NCBI RefSeq assembly: GCF_019050325.1
Contig: NZ_VOMB01000022.1
Span: 26,245 to 90,244 of the forward strand
DNA from: [Mycobacterium] fortunisiensis
GTDB lineage: Bacteria > Actinomycetota > Actinomycetes > Mycobacteriales > Mycobacteriaceae
Reading direction: 5' to 3'
Length of the DNA stretch: 64,000 bases
Below are positions 7,831-16,625 of the stretch, piece after piece. Numbering within the stretch: position 1 is the first letter of the stretch; every line of letters starts with the position of its first letter. The notes below the pieces were generated by a model. It had not been told where the DNA came from. It searched no databases and saw only the letters and a program-made list of their open reading frames with translations. The position numbers were made by a program, and so were the translations under genes.

Positions 7831-8724
7831 CTAGACACATGCCTTCACCACCTCGGCGGCGCGGTGTACCTGGTCGATGTCGGAGCTCGTCGGAATCAGG
7901 TGCACCTCGTCGGTGCCGATCGCCGCGAACGCGCCGAGCACCTCGGCCAGCTCTTGTTCGTTGCCCGCCCAGCCGGTCGTCGGAGCCATCGCGTCGACGA
8001 ATTCTGCGGGGATCCAGTTCATGTATCGCCGCAGATGAGCGTGCACCTGGGCGCGGGCCGGGGCGGCGTCACCGAGTGCGAACCAGAACGAGGTGGCCAG
8101 GTGCGGCGCGGGTTTACCGGCCTCGGCCCAGGAGGTGCGGGCGATGTCGAACAGTTCGGCCTGGCGCGTCAGATCCAGGTCCAGCGTCGTGCCGGCCACG
8201 CCGTCCGCCCACACCGCGGCATCACGAATGGTCTTGGGTCCGATCGTGCCGATGTGCAACGGTGGGCCGCCGGCCTGCACCGGTGGCGGCCCGACCGGGA
8301 GCACCGAATCGGTGACCTTCTCGCCGGCCCACACCCGCTTCATCACCGCGACCCGCTCGGCCATTCCACGGCGGGTCTGGGACGCCGGGTCGGCCCCGAC
8401 GGCGTGGTAGTCCTCGTGCCGGCCGCCGACACCGATGCCGACGGTCAACCGCCCGCCGCTGAGCAGATCGCCGGTGGCCAGACCTTTGGCCAGCAGCACC
8501 GGGTCATGCAGCTGCGGCACCACCACCGTCGTCACCAGGCGCACCCGCTCGGTCCAGGCCGCCACTGCGCCCAGCAGGGTCAGGCTGTCGGGATTGTCGA
8601 ACGCGATGCGCTCACCCCAGCACAGCGACGAGAACGGGCCGCTGTCGATGGCCTGCGCCCACGACCGCAGCGTCGTCGCATCCAACTGCGGTTCCATGAC
8701 CGGCATCGTCATTCCCACGCGCAC
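7831..8724 (-). CDS. LLM-class F420-dependent oxidoreductase
   Basis: A 297-aa luciferase-like monooxygenase-fold protein of the mycobacterial F420-dependent group. Typical features are the N-terminal strand VGMTMPVM, SLCWGERIAFDNPDSLTLLG, LVTTVVVPQLHDPVLLAKGL and the glycine-rich GGRLTVGIGVGGRHEDY. The GTG start at 8724 is chosen because the next GTG/ATG would truncate the first beta strand. It stands alone, divergent from a VOC-family gene with 37 bp between starts. The substrate is unknown. Confidence 0.85.
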   Translation of the reverse strand: MRVGMTMPVMEPQLDATTLRSWAQAIDSGPFSSLCWGERIAFDNPDSLTLLGAVAAWTERVRLVTTVVVPQLHDPVLLAKGLATGDLLSGGRLTVGIGVGGRHEDYHAVGADPASQTRRGMAERVAVMKRVWAGEKVTDSVLPVGPPPVQAGGPPLHIGTIGPKTIRDAAVWADGVAGTTLDLDLTRQAELFDIARTSWAEAGKPAPHLATSFWFALGDAAPARAQVHAHLRRYMNWIPAEFVDAMAPTTGWAGNEQELAEVLGAFAAIGTDEVHLIPTSSDIDQVHRAAEVVKACV

Positions 8725-8761
8725 GCACGGATTCTGTCACGCCGGATGGCAGCATGAGGCG

Positions 8762-9175
8762 ATGACCATCACGACGTCTTCGGTCGCACACGTGCGTCTC
8801 ACCGTCACCGATATCGAACGGTCCCGGCATTTCTACGAGAGCGTTTTCGGTTGGCCGGTGCTCATCGAGCTGCCGCAGGACGCCGACCCCGTCACCCGGA
8901 CGCGGCTGGGTTTCCTGTTCGGCGGGGTGATCTACGACGCCGGGGCCACCTTGATCGGCCTGCGTCCGGTGGGCCGCGACCCCTTCGACGAGAACCGAAC
9001 CGGGTTGGATCACTTGGCTTTCCGGCTGAAGGATCTGGCCGAGCTACAGGACGCCGCGCAGCACCTCGACAACCTCGGCATCGAGCACGAACCGGTCAAG
9101 GACATCGGCCCGTCCTACATTCTGGAGTTCCGCGACCCGGACAACATCGCGTTGGAGCTCACCGCGCCGAGGTAG
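8762..9175 (+). CDS. VOC-family protein (glyoxalase/bleomycin-resistance fold)
   Basis: A 137-aa protein with two beta-alpha-beta-beta-beta modules: HVRLTVTDIERSRHFYESVFGW at the N-terminus and LDHLAFRLKDLAELQDAAQHL in the second half. It closes with the typical PSYILEFRDPDNIALEL metal-ligand strand. Members are metal-dependent lyases, dioxygenases or drug-binding proteins, and the reaction cannot be predicted here. It is divergent from the LLM oxidoreductase gene. Confidence 0.88.
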   Translation: MTITTSSVAHVRLTVTDIERSRHFYESVFGWPVLIELPQDADPVTRTRLGFLFGGVIYDAGATLIGLRPVGRDPFDENRTGLDHLAFRLKDLAELQDAAQHLDNLGIEHEPVKDIGPSYILEFRDPDNIALELTAPR

Positions 9176-9185
9176 CTGCGCTGCG

Positions 9186-9250
9186 CGGCGAGGGTGCGCA
9201 AAATGCTGCTGTTTCGCGGCGTGGTGGAGGGCAGACGCGCACGCTCGCGG
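9186..9250. repeat. imperfect intergenic palindrome, possible mycobacterial repeat/terminator
   Basis: CGGCGAGGGTGCGC (9186-9199) is nearly the reverse complement of GCGCACGCTCGCGG (9237-9250), enclosing a loop with AAAATGCTGCTGTTTCG. From memory, similar GCGAGCGTGCGC...TTTTGCGCACGCTCGC sequences recur between genes of environmental mycobacteria. It lies between convergent genes and may act as a terminator. Only this copy was seen in the window. Confidence 0.5.
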
Positions 9251-9263
9251 AGGGGAGGTCAGG

Positions 9264-10286
9264 TCAGGTGGGTGTGACCCGCTCAATGATCTCGGCCACC
9301 GAACCCACCTGGGCCTGACGCCACCCGGTGCCCGCCCACACATTGGTGCCCTGCGGATCCCCGGCCGCCGCCGAGGCCTTGCGCACCGGGCTGGTCAGAT
9401 AGTGGATCTCCGGGTACCCCAGCGGGGCCTGTGCATCGTGTTCGCTGATGAAGCGGTTGCGCAGCCCACGCGCGTAGCGACCCGAAAATACCCGGGTGAC
9501 AACGGTTTCGGTGAAATCGGGATTCTGCAGCGCGGCCCGCTGCACCGGGCCGCTACCGGCCTCGTCGGCCAGCAGGAACGCGGTGCCGAGTTGGGCGGCC
9601 ACCGCACCGGCGGCCAGGACGCCGGCCACATCGTCGGCGGTGACCAGCCCGCCGGCCGCCACGACCGGGACGTCGACACCGGCCACCACCTCGGCGAGCA
9701 ACGCCGCCAGCGGCTGCGACGCCGGGGCCGCTGCGGGGTCGAATGTGGCGCGGTGTCCGCCGGCCGCGGGCCCTTGTACCGCAACGGCATCCACCCCGCG
9801 ACTCTCCGCCAGTTGTGCCTCCTCGGCGGTCGTCACGGTGCCGACGGTGGTGATGCCCACTCCGCGCAGCCGAGACACCTGCGCTTCGCTCGGCAGTCCG
9901 AAGGTGAACGAGACCACCTCCGGCCGCAGGTCCGACACCACTTCGAGCTTGGCGTCCCAGGCATCGTCGTCATAGCGCGGCTCGCCGAGAGTCACGCCGT
10001 AGCGCCGCGCCTCACCCACGAGCTCGGCCGCATAGGCCGCGATCTGCTCTGCTGTGCCCACACTGGGTTGGGGGACAAAAAGATTCACCCCGATGGCTGC
10101 ACCGGTCAGACCGCGTGCGGTGGTGATCTGATCGGCCAACGCGTCGGCGGTCAGATAGCCGGCCGCGAGGAACCCCAGACCACCGGCGTCGCTGCCGGCC
10201 ACGGCCAGCTGCGGCGTCGACGGTCCGCCTGCCATCGGGGCGACAATCACCGGACGGCGCAACCCACGCAAATCGAATGCGCCCAT
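9264..10286 (-). CDS. nitronate monooxygenase (2-nitropropane dioxygenase family)
   Basis: A 340-aa FMN-binding TIM-barrel enzyme that would oxidise alkyl nitronates such as propionate-3-nitronate. It shows the family N-terminus RRPVIVAPMAGGPSTPQLA, the GGLGFLAAGYL segment, VQGPAAGGHRATF with the catalytic-region His, and a C-terminal phosphate-binding AAGGLVTADDVAGVLAAGA. The ATG at 10286 directly follows the stop codon of the acetyltransferase gene (TGAATG), so the two are probably co-translated. It may also be an enoyl reductase-like FMN protein. Confidence 0.9.
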   Translation of the reverse strand: MGAFDLRGLRRPVIVAPMAGGPSTPQLAVAGSDAGGLGFLAAGYLTADALADQITTARGLTGAAIGVNLFVPQPSVGTAEQIAAYAAELVGEARRYGVTLGEPRYDDDAWDAKLEVVSDLRPEVVSFTFGLPSEAQVSRLRGVGITTVGTVTTAEEAQLAESRGVDAVAVQGPAAGGHRATFDPAAAPASQPLAALLAEVVAGVDVPVVAAGGLVTADDVAGVLAAGAVAAQLGTAFLLADEAGSGPVQRAALQNPDFTETVVTRVFSGRYARGLRNRFISEHDAQAPLGYPEIHYLTSPVRKASAAAGDPQGTNVWAGTGWRQAQVGSVAEIIERVTPT

Positions 10287-10811
10287 TCACCGCACCGCCT
10301 TTCCGAACAGCAACACATCCTGCGGTTCATCGCTGAGGTTGGGAAACAGCCCGTAGCGCGCCAGCCTTCCCTCCAGCGACAGACCACACCGACGCAGCAC
10401 CCCGGCCGAACCGGCATTGTCGATGTGGCAGTACGCCGAAAGGCGGTACACCGTGGGGTCTGATTGCAGGTCGGCCACCATCAACGACACCGCTTCGGAC
10501 ATCAGGCCCCGTCCCCACCACGGCCGCGCCAGGCAGTAACCCAGCTCGACCACGTACGGCTGGGGCCGGCGCAGCGCGCACAATCCCGCCACCTCGCCGT
10601 CGATCTCGACCAACCAGGTCTGCTCACCGTCCACGTTGAACAGCGTGGTGATCACCCGCCGCGTCTCGGCCACGCCTGCATGTGGGCGCCAAGACAGATA
10701 GCGGGTCACCTCGGGATCGGAGGCGACACGGGTGAACAACGCCTCGGCGTCCCCGACGGCCGGCGGCCGCAACCACACCCGTGGCCCGGCCAGGATCTGA
10801 GGGTTGGACAT
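10287..10811 (-). CDS. GNAT-family N-acetyltransferase (RimJ/RimL-like)
   Basis: A 174-aa acetyltransferase of the RimJ/RimL type. It has GPRVWLRPPAVGDAEALFTR at the N-terminus, the acetyl-CoA segment LGYCLARPWWGRGLMSEAV and the usual motif B region AYCHIDNAGSAGVLRRCGLSLEG. The ATG at 10811 is preceded by GGAG; an upstream ATG at 10826 is in frame but overlaps this ribosome-binding site. Its acceptor may be a protein N-terminus or a small amine. It is immediately upstream of and adjoining the nitronate monooxygenase gene. Confidence 0.88.
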   Translation of the reverse strand: MSNPQILAGPRVWLRPPAVGDAEALFTRVASDPEVTRYLSWRPHAGVAETRRVITTLFNVDGEQTWLVEIDGEVAGLCALRRPQPYVVELGYCLARPWWGRGLMSEAVSLMVADLQSDPTVYRLSAYCHIDNAGSAGVLRRCGLSLEGRLARYGLFPNLSDEPQDVLLFGKAVR

Positions 10812-10866
10812 GTCTCCATCCTGCACCGTTGCCGGGGTTGGGGGTCCAGCGGTTTACTGGAGACAT

Positions 10867-11250
10867 ATGGCCATCACGTTCAACCACACCATCGTCGCCG
10901 CCGCCGACCGGCGCGTTTCGGCCGAGTTCTTCACCGAGTTGTTCGGCCTGCCCGGCCCGCAGGAATTCGGCCCGTTTCTGGCCGTGACCGTCAACCACGG
11001 CGTCAGCCTGGACTACGCGCAAGCGCCCGACGGTGCCGACATCGCGGTGCAGCACTACGCATTCCTGGTTTCCGAGGACGAGTTCGACTCGATCTACGGC
11101 AAGATCCGCGACCGCGGGCTGCAGCACTGGGCCGATCCGCACGGCCGGCGTCCCGGCGAGATCAACCACAACGACGGCGGCCGCGGGGTGTACTTCCGCG
11201 ATCCGTCCGGTCACGCATTGGAGATCATCACCCGTCCGTACGGGGGCTGA
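10867..11250 (+). CDS. VOC-family protein (glyoxalase-like)
   Basis: A 127-aa VOC-fold protein: FNHTIVAAADRRVSAEFFTELFGL, HYAFLVSEDEFDSIYGKI and the C-terminal GRGVYFRDPSGHALEIIT, whose Glu is a usual metal ligand. The start at 10867 follows GGAG, and starts further upstream would overlap the divergent acetyltransferase gene. It ends 3 bp before the convergent Rrf2 gene. Function unassigned. Confidence 0.88.
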   Translation: MAITFNHTIVAAADRRVSAEFFTELFGLPGPQEFGPFLAVTVNHGVSLDYAQAPDGADIAVQHYAFLVSEDEFDSIYGKIRDRGLQHWADPHGRRPGEINHNDGGRGVYFRDPSGHALEIITRPYGG

Positions 11251-11253
11251 ACG

Positions 11254-11724
11254 CTAGCGGTGTCCGCGTTCGTGTTCTTGGTCGCGGTAGTCGTCGGCCA
11301 GTGTGGCCACGTGGCCGGGTAGCGAATTCGCCGCCACGTCGGCCAGACTGGTCTCCTCCAGCACCGAGCGCATGCTGGCCCGCAGCGCCCGCCAGACGTC
11401 GGTCAGCGCGGCCGTCGGCCCCGAATAGGGCAGATCTCCCAAGCCGATGTCGCGCACGCTGGCCAGCGGTCCATCGACACAGCGCAGCACGTCGGCGATG
11501 CTGATCTCACCCGCGGGACGGGCCAGCTCATAGCCACCGTCGCGGCCTCGGTGGCTGCGGACCAGGCGATCGGTGCGCAGCGCCGAGAGGATGTCGACCA
11601 GGAACTGCGCCGGGATGCCCTGCGCCTTGGCCAGGTCGTCGGTTTTGACCAGCTCACCGTCTTCGATGGTGGCGAGCTGGACCATGGCGCGGACGGCATA
11701 CTCCGCCTTCGCCGACATCCGCAT
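11254..11724 (-). CDS. Rrf2-family transcriptional regulator (Rv1287-like)
   Basis: A 156-aa regulator with an N-terminal winged helix (MRMSAKAEYAVRAMVQLA, LAKAQGIPAQFLVDILSALR) and the Rrf2 RGRDGGYELARP wing. The sequence matches what I remember of M. tuberculosis Rv1287 almost throughout. IscR-type members carry three Fe-S cysteines; here the only Cys is C82. It should therefore behave more like CymR, the cysteine-metabolism regulator, than like a cluster sensor. In M. tuberculosis the homolog directly follows cysDN; here accessory genes separate them. Control of sulfate assimilation is inferred from this context. Confidence 0.9.
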   Translation of the reverse strand: MRMSAKAEYAVRAMVQLATIEDGELVKTDDLAKAQGIPAQFLVDILSALRTDRLVRSHRGRDGGYELARPAGEISIADVLRCVDGPLASVRDIGLGDLPYSGPTAALTDVWRALRASMRSVLEETSLADVAANSLPGHVATLADDYRDQEHERGHR

Positions 11725-11883
11725 GCTGTCAGATTGTGCCAGCCCGGCCACCGCCCGCCCCGATGCGGGAGCCGCCGCGCGCCGCGGCACCCACTGCAAC
11801 CCGGTGCGGCCACGTACTGCACACTCCTGAGGTCACCCGATGAACAGGAAGAAGGGGCCGATCGTGACGGGTCCATCAGCCGC

Positions 11884-12921
11884 ATGAGATCCGGGATCTT
11901 TTGGCGCCGTCTGACGGCCGGCCTCGTCTCAGGTCTCGTCGTGGCCATCCTGAGCGCGTGCCATGCCGCCCCGCCCGACCGCAGCGCCGAGGTGGCGAGC
12001 CTGGCCCGGCTGCTGGGCCAGATGCCCGGGGTGCAGACCGTCAAGCACACCGTGACCAACCGCCCGGCCCAAGGCGTGGTGCGGCTGGCCATCTACATCG
12101 AGGCCACCGAGGCCATCACCGAAGACCAACTCGCGGTGCTGGTTTCCCGCTACCTCCAAGACCTCACCATGGTCAACTACTCCGGGTACCACACCGAACT
12201 CGACGTCCACCGGGGCTGGAACCTGTTTGCCGTCGACGGTGGACGGCTCGCGATCGACAATGCCGAGCAGATCGTCTCCCAGGCCCGTGACTGGGTTTCG
12301 CTGCGCCACGAATTCCCCACCGCCACTGTCCGATTGCGGACGACCGTGACCCATCCCGGCGGCCAGTCCCCGATTCAGGAATGGGGGCATTCCGATCTCG
12401 GCTCACTCCGGCTGGGCAACGACGCCGACTACACCGACGTGGCCGCGGCGGCAACCACGCTGAACGACAAGTTCCTTCGCCTGGCGAACCTGACGTGGAC
12501 GATCAGCGCCGGCCGCGACCATCCGGCCGAGATCAAGAGCGCACACCGCTTCCCGACCCCACGCGAACTCGACGTCTGGCGCCTGATGAACGCGGATCAA
12601 ACCATCCCCCACATCGACAAGCTGACGATCAACGGCCGCGTGAAGGCGCCGGTGTGGCTCGCCGAGCAGACCCGCTCCCACGACCCGGCCGACGCGCTCG
12701 CCCTCGCGAACCGGCATCTGCCCCTGGTGGCCGCGCTCACCGCGCCGGTGCTGTACACCGCCAGTGACCAGATACAAGGCCACATCACCGGTGACGGGCT
12801 GGCCACCGGGCCGCTGGCCATCACCGTCGGCGGGTGCACGAACCGCGATTATGTCGTGTACCAGCCGGCTCCGGCCGAACAGGCCCTGATGAACGCCTAC
12901 GAAACGTGTAGGCGCCCGTAA
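11884..12921 (+). CDS. putative lipoprotein of unknown function
   Basis: A 345-aa exported protein. The start at 11884 gives a signal peptide ending in the lipobox ILSAC with Cys26 lipidated. The mature part is a mixed alpha/beta protein without any motif I recognise. It has a single late Cys pair (GGCTN and YETCRRP) that could form a disulfide. It starts 160 bp from the divergent Rrf2 gene and ends 5 bp before the convergent isochorismatase-like gene. I recognise no named family. Confidence 0.8.
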   Translation: MRSGIFWRRLTAGLVSGLVVAILSACHAAPPDRSAEVASLARLLGQMPGVQTVKHTVTNRPAQGVVRLAIYIEATEAITEDQLAVLVSRYLQDLTMVNYSGYHTELDVHRGWNLFAVDGGRLAIDNAEQIVSQARDWVSLRHEFPTATVRLRTTVTHPGGQSPIQEWGHSDLGSLRLGNDADYTDVAAAATTLNDKFLRLANLTWTISAGRDHPAEIKSAHRFPTPRELDVWRLMNADQTIPHIDKLTINGRVKAPVWLAEQTRSHDPADALALANRHLPLVAALTAPVLYTASDQIQGHITGDGLATGPLAITVGGCTNRDYVVYQPAPAEQALMNAYETCRRP

Positions 12922-12926
12922 CGGCA

Positions 12927-13523
12927 TCAGCCCGGGATCGCGCCCACATCCGGGACGACGATCGCGAACAAATCCGACATCGCGGCCAGGCTCGCCGACT
13001 GCATCACCGCAGCAGGCACCGGTGCGCTGTCGGGACCGACCAACATGCGGGTGGCGGTTGCGGCGGCCACCACGGTCGGGGCGTACCCGAGGTTGAACGC
13101 GCCGCGCGCGGTGGAGTTGACGCACATGTGGGTCATGAACCCGGCCAGCACCAGGTTGGACGCGTCGAGGCCCTTCAAGCGGTTGTCCAGATCGGTTTGT
13201 ACGAACGAGTTGGGAAACTGCTTGACCACCACGGGCTCTCCCTCGCGCGGGGCGACCGCGGCGATGAATGCACCGCTCTCGCCCTCGATGTCGTAGAGCG
13301 AGCCGGGACCGTCGGAGTGCTGGATGTGGATGATCGGGATGCCCGCGGTGCGGCCCCGATCGAGCAGCGCAGCGATCTGATCCAGCGCGGCGTGGACACC
13401 GTCGAGCTCCATGACGCCCTCGGTGTAGGTGTTCTGGCAGTCGATGAGCACGAGAGTGGAGTCGGCGAGCGGGGGCGGGGCGGCGGGCAGGCTGGCCAGT
13501 TCGCGCAGCGTGGGGCGGGTCAT
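12927..13523 (-). CDS. isochorismatase-like cysteine hydrolase
   Basis: A 198-aa hydrolase with the complete catalytic triad of the family: Asp28 (VLIDCQN), Lys101 (VVVKQFPNSF) and Cys134 (FMTHMCVNSTARGA). The GFMTHMCV nucleophile turn fits nicotinamidase/isochorismatase-type amidases. The start at 13523 (MTRPTLREL) is preferred; an upstream in-frame start at 13547 adds eight unconserved residues. The substrate is unknown. The gene is isolated and convergent with the lipoprotein gene. Confidence 0.88.
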   Translation of the reverse strand: MTRPTLRELASLPAAPPPLADSTLVLIDCQNTYTEGVMELDGVHAALDQIAALLDRGRTAGIPIIHIQHSDGPGSLYDIEGESGAFIAAVAPREGEPVVVKQFPNSFVQTDLDNRLKGLDASNLVLAGFMTHMCVNSTARGAFNLGYAPTVVAAATATRMLVGPDSAPVPAAVMQSASLAAMSDLFAIVVPDVGAIPG

Positions 13524-13565
13524 TTGGCGAGCGTAGTGGCCCACCACCGCGTTTAGGCTGCATTG

Positions 13566-14054
13566 GTGGGACTACCAGATTGGTCAGGGGCCAAGATCAG
13601 GCTGGTCATGTTGGCGGCCGCCGCGCCGGTGATGCTGATCATGGTTGCGGTTGGCTACGCCACCGAGGACACCGACGAACCCAGTGCTGACTGCCAACGC
13701 GCCGATCAGATCGCGCACCAATGGGTAAAGGTCGTGCCGGGTGTCCTCAAGGGGATGGGAGTCGGCGAAGTCGACCCGAACCTGGCGCGAGATGCCGGCG
13801 AGGCGGCCACCGCAGTCCGGGACGAAGCTGCTTCGGTCGAAGATCACGACCTGAAGCGAGAATCGCTGAGGTTCGCCGATGCGCTGCACCGGATCAGCCA
13901 GGGCAATCCCAGAACGCCGCCGAACGGATGGCCCGACAAAAACTTCGTCGGCGGCTTCCAGGACGGAACCGACGCACTTCACGAACTGAAGCTTGCCTGT
14001 CCGAATGTCGGTACCGACCAGCTCCCCGCCGGTGTGCCGACTACCCCGCCGTGA
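13566..14054 (+). CDS. small membrane-anchored protein of unknown function
   Basis: A 162-aa protein with one N-terminal membrane segment (about residues 12-32, LVMLAAAAPVMLIMVAVGYA). An extracytoplasmic helical domain follows with two cysteines (SADCQRAD and LACPNVG) that may form a disulfide. The GTG at 13566 is taken as start; a TTG three bases earlier is possible. Its last 14 bp overlap the end of the convergent cysQ gene. No family recognised. Confidence 0.75.
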   Translation: MGLPDWSGAKIRLVMLAAAAPVMLIMVAVGYATEDTDEPSADCQRADQIAHQWVKVVPGVLKGMGVGEVDPNLARDAGEAATAVRDEAASVEDHDLKRESLRFADALHRISQGNPRTPPNGWPDKNFVGGFQDGTDALHELKLACPNVGTDQLPAGVPTTPP

Positions 14055-14784
14055 CCGTCAGCACTCGTTCGGCGAGCTCGGGACGACACACCACGAGATC
14101 GGGCAGGGTGGGGTCGGCCGAGTTGTAGACCAACCGCGAGCCGTCGATACGCGAGGTGTGCAGCCCGGCCGCGCGGGCCACCGCCACCGGGGCGGCCGAA
14201 TCCCATTCGTACTGGCCACCGGCGTGCACATAGACGTCGGCGACACCACGGATCACCGCGGCGACTTTCGCTCCGGCCGAACCCATTTCGACCAGGGTTC
14301 CGCCGAGCGCGTCCCGCACCGCCAGCGCCACCGCGGGCGGACGGGTGCGGGACACCACCACCCGCGGCGGACCGTCGAAGGGACGTGGCGCGACCACCTC
14401 GGGGGTGGACAGCGTGGTGTTCTGCGCGGGCAGGGCAACCGCCCCGGCGACGAGTTCGCCGGCCTGCCACAGCGCCACGTGCACGGCCCAGTCGTCGCGG
14501 CCGAGTTCGGAGAACTCCCGGGTGCCGTCGAGCGGGTCGACGATCCACACCCGCTCGGCGCTCAGCCGCGCCGGGTCGGAGCGCTCATCGGCCGTGGCCT
14601 CCTCCGACAGCACCGCATCACCCGGACGCTGCGCTGCCAGCTCGGCCATCAGGAACTCGTGGGACTGCTTGTCCCCGGCCGCCTTTCGCTCCGACGCCTC
14701 GGCGTCGGCGAAGTCGGCGCGGACGTCGAGCAGCAGGTCCCCGGCCCGGGTGGCCAGCCGGGCGGCCAGTTCGTGATCGTTCAC
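14041..14784 (-). CDS. cysQ: 3'(2'),5'-bisphosphate nucleotidase CysQ (PAP phosphatase)
   Basis: A 247-aa metal-dependent phosphatase of the inositol-monophosphatase superfamily. It removes the 3'-phosphate from PAP or PAPS, which recycles the product of sulfotransfer and tunes sulfate flux. The metal site is visible: the LSEE acidic pair near residue 61 and WIVDPLDGTREF with Asp83 and Asp86. A second Asp lies in GGQYEWDSAAPVAVA. The GTG start overlaps the cysNC stop (GTGA), so it is the third gene of a cysD-cysNC-cysQ operon. Inositol phosphatase activity is possible, but the context favours CysQ. Confidence 0.92.
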   Translation of the reverse strand: MNDHELAARLATRAGDLLLDVRADFADAEASERKAAGDKQSHEFLMAELAAQRPGDAVLSEEATADERSDPARLSAERVWIVDPLDGTREFSELGRDDWAVHVALWQAGELVAGAVALPAQNTTLSTPEVVAPRPFDGPPRVVVSRTRPPAVALAVRDALGGTLVEMGSAGAKVAAVIRGVADVYVHAGGQYEWDSAAPVAVARAAGLHTSRIDGSRLVYNSADPTLPDLVVCRPELAERVLTVTAG

Positions 14785-16625
14785 GAGGGCAAGCCCAGTA
14801 GCTCGATCACCAGATCGGCCAGTTCATCGGTGCTGAGATCGGGAGTGAGCCGCAGATCCGGGTTCTTGGGCCGTTGATACGGGCTGTCGATTCCGGTGAA
14901 GTGCGTGATCTCACCGGCACGCGCCTTGGCGTACAGGCCCTTGGGATCACGGCGTTCACAGTCTTCGAGCGGGGTGTCGCAGAACACCTCGTAGAAGTCC
15001 AGTCCGGCGTCGGTGGTCACCTGCCGGGCCAGTGCTCGATGTTCTTCGAGCGGGCTGATCGCCGGCACCAGCACGATCTGGCCGGAATCGGCGAGGATCG
15101 CGGCGATGTGGGCGAGCCTGCGCTGGTTCTCGGCCCGGTCGGCCATCGAGAAACCGAGGTCGGCGTTGAGCCCGTGCCGCAGGTTGTCCCCGTCCAGAAC
15201 GTAAGCCGGGAAACCCTTTTCGATCAGCTTCTGCTCCACCAGCACCGCCACCGACGATTTACCCGACCCGGACAGCCCGGTGAACCACACGGTGCGGCCG
15301 CGGCTGAGCCGGTCCTTCGCGGAGACCAGCGAAGCGTGCCGGACGGTGTTGGGGCTGGCGGACTCGTTGCGGGTGTCGCGCAGAACCATGCCCGCACCCA
15401 CGGTGCCGTTGGTGTTGGGGTCGATCAGGATGAACGATCCGGTGGCCGCGTTGCGGGTGTACTCGTCGAGCAGCAACGGCGTCTGGGTGCGCAGTGAAAT
15501 ACGGCCCAGCTCATTGAGTTTGAGTGCACTCGCGGTCTTGTCCCGGTGCAGGGTGTTGACGTCGAGGCGGTAATCCAGCCCGATGACCCGGGCCCGGGTG
15601 GTGCGGGTGGTGTGCTTGATCAGATACTCACGACCGGGCTCCAGCGCGGACTCGTCGGCCATCCAGCAGACCGTGGCGTCGAAGTCCTGCGTGACCCGCG
15701 GCTGGTTGTTGGGCCGGGCGATCATGTCGCCGCGCGAGATGTCGATGTCGTCGGACAGGCTGATCGACACCGCCATGGGTGGGAAAGCCTCCTCCACAAC
15801 ACCACTGGGGCCGTAGATCTCGGTGATGCGGCTGGGCTTCCCGGCCGGCAGCACGATCACATCGTCGCCGGGGCGCAGCACGCCACTGGCCACGGTGCCG
15901 GCGTAGCTGCGATGATCGGCGTGCTCGTGGGTCTGCGGCCGGATCACGTACTGCACCGGGAATCGCACGTCGACGAGGTTGCGGTCACCGGCGATGTAGA
16001 CATCTTCCAGGTGGCTCAGCAGCGCAGGGCCGTCGTACCAGGGCGTCACATCGGATTTCGTCACCACGTTGTCGCCCGTGAGCGCCGACAGCGGGATGGT
16101 CGTCACATCGTGGACGTCCAATCGTGCTGCGAACGCGTGGAACTCGTCGCGGATGGCCTCGAACCGTTGCTGGTCCCAGTCGATCAGGTCCATCTTGTTC
16201 ACGGCGAGCACGATGTGCTGGATGCCCAGCAGTGAAGCCAGGAACGCATGCCGGCGCGACTGCTCGAGCAGACCGTGGCGCGCGTCGACGAGCACGATGG
16301 CCAGCTGTGCAGTCGACGTCCCGGTCACCATGTTGCGGGTGTACTGGATGTGCCCCGGGGTGTCGGCGATGATGAACTTCCGCTTGGCCGTGGCGAAGTA
16401 GCGGTAGGCGACATCGATCGTGATGCCCTGCTCCCGCTCGGCGCGCAGACCGTCGGTGACCAGCGCCAGGTCGGTGTAGTCGTGACCACGTTCCTTGGAG
16501 GTCCGCTCGACCGAGGCGAGCTGATCTTCCATGACGGCCTTGGAGTCGAACAGCAACCGACCGATCAGGGTGGACTTACCGTCGTCGACCGATCCCGCGG
16601 TGGCGATGCGCAACAACGTAGCCAT
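14781..16625 (-). CDS. cysN: bifunctional sulfate adenylyltransferase GTPase subunit / APS kinase CysNC
   Basis: A 614-aa fusion. The N-terminal CysN GTPase drives ATP sulfurylase with GTP hydrolysis: P-loop GSVDDGKST (11-19), DTPGH and NKMD. EF-Tu-like beta barrels follow. From about residue 440 comes an APS kinase (CysC) with its own P-loop FTGLSGSGKSSVAVLVE and LDGDNLRHGLNADLGFS, making PAPS from APS. The fusion is normal in mycobacteria (Rv1286). The ATG overlaps the cysD stop (ATGA). Together with CysD it forms the cytoplasmic sulfate-activating complex. Confidence 0.97.
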   Translation of the reverse strand: MATLLRIATAGSVDDGKSTLIGRLLFDSKAVMEDQLASVERTSKERGHDYTDLALVTDGLRAEREQGITIDVAYRYFATAKRKFIIADTPGHIQYTRNMVTGTSTAQLAIVLVDARHGLLEQSRRHAFLASLLGIQHIVLAVNKMDLIDWDQQRFEAIRDEFHAFAARLDVHDVTTIPLSALTGDNVVTKSDVTPWYDGPALLSHLEDVYIAGDRNLVDVRFPVQYVIRPQTHEHADHRSYAGTVASGVLRPGDDVIVLPAGKPSRITEIYGPSGVVEEAFPPMAVSISLSDDIDISRGDMIARPNNQPRVTQDFDATVCWMADESALEPGREYLIKHTTRTTRARVIGLDYRLDVNTLHRDKTASALKLNELGRISLRTQTPLLLDEYTRNAATGSFILIDPNTNGTVGAGMVLRDTRNESASPNTVRHASLVSAKDRLSRGRTVWFTGLSGSGKSSVAVLVEQKLIEKGFPAYVLDGDNLRHGLNADLGFSMADRAENQRRLAHIAAILADSGQIVLVPAISPLEEHRALARQVTTDAGLDFYEVFCDTPLEDCERRDPKGLYAKARAGEITHFTGIDSPYQRPKNPDLRLTPDLSTDELADLVIELLGLPS

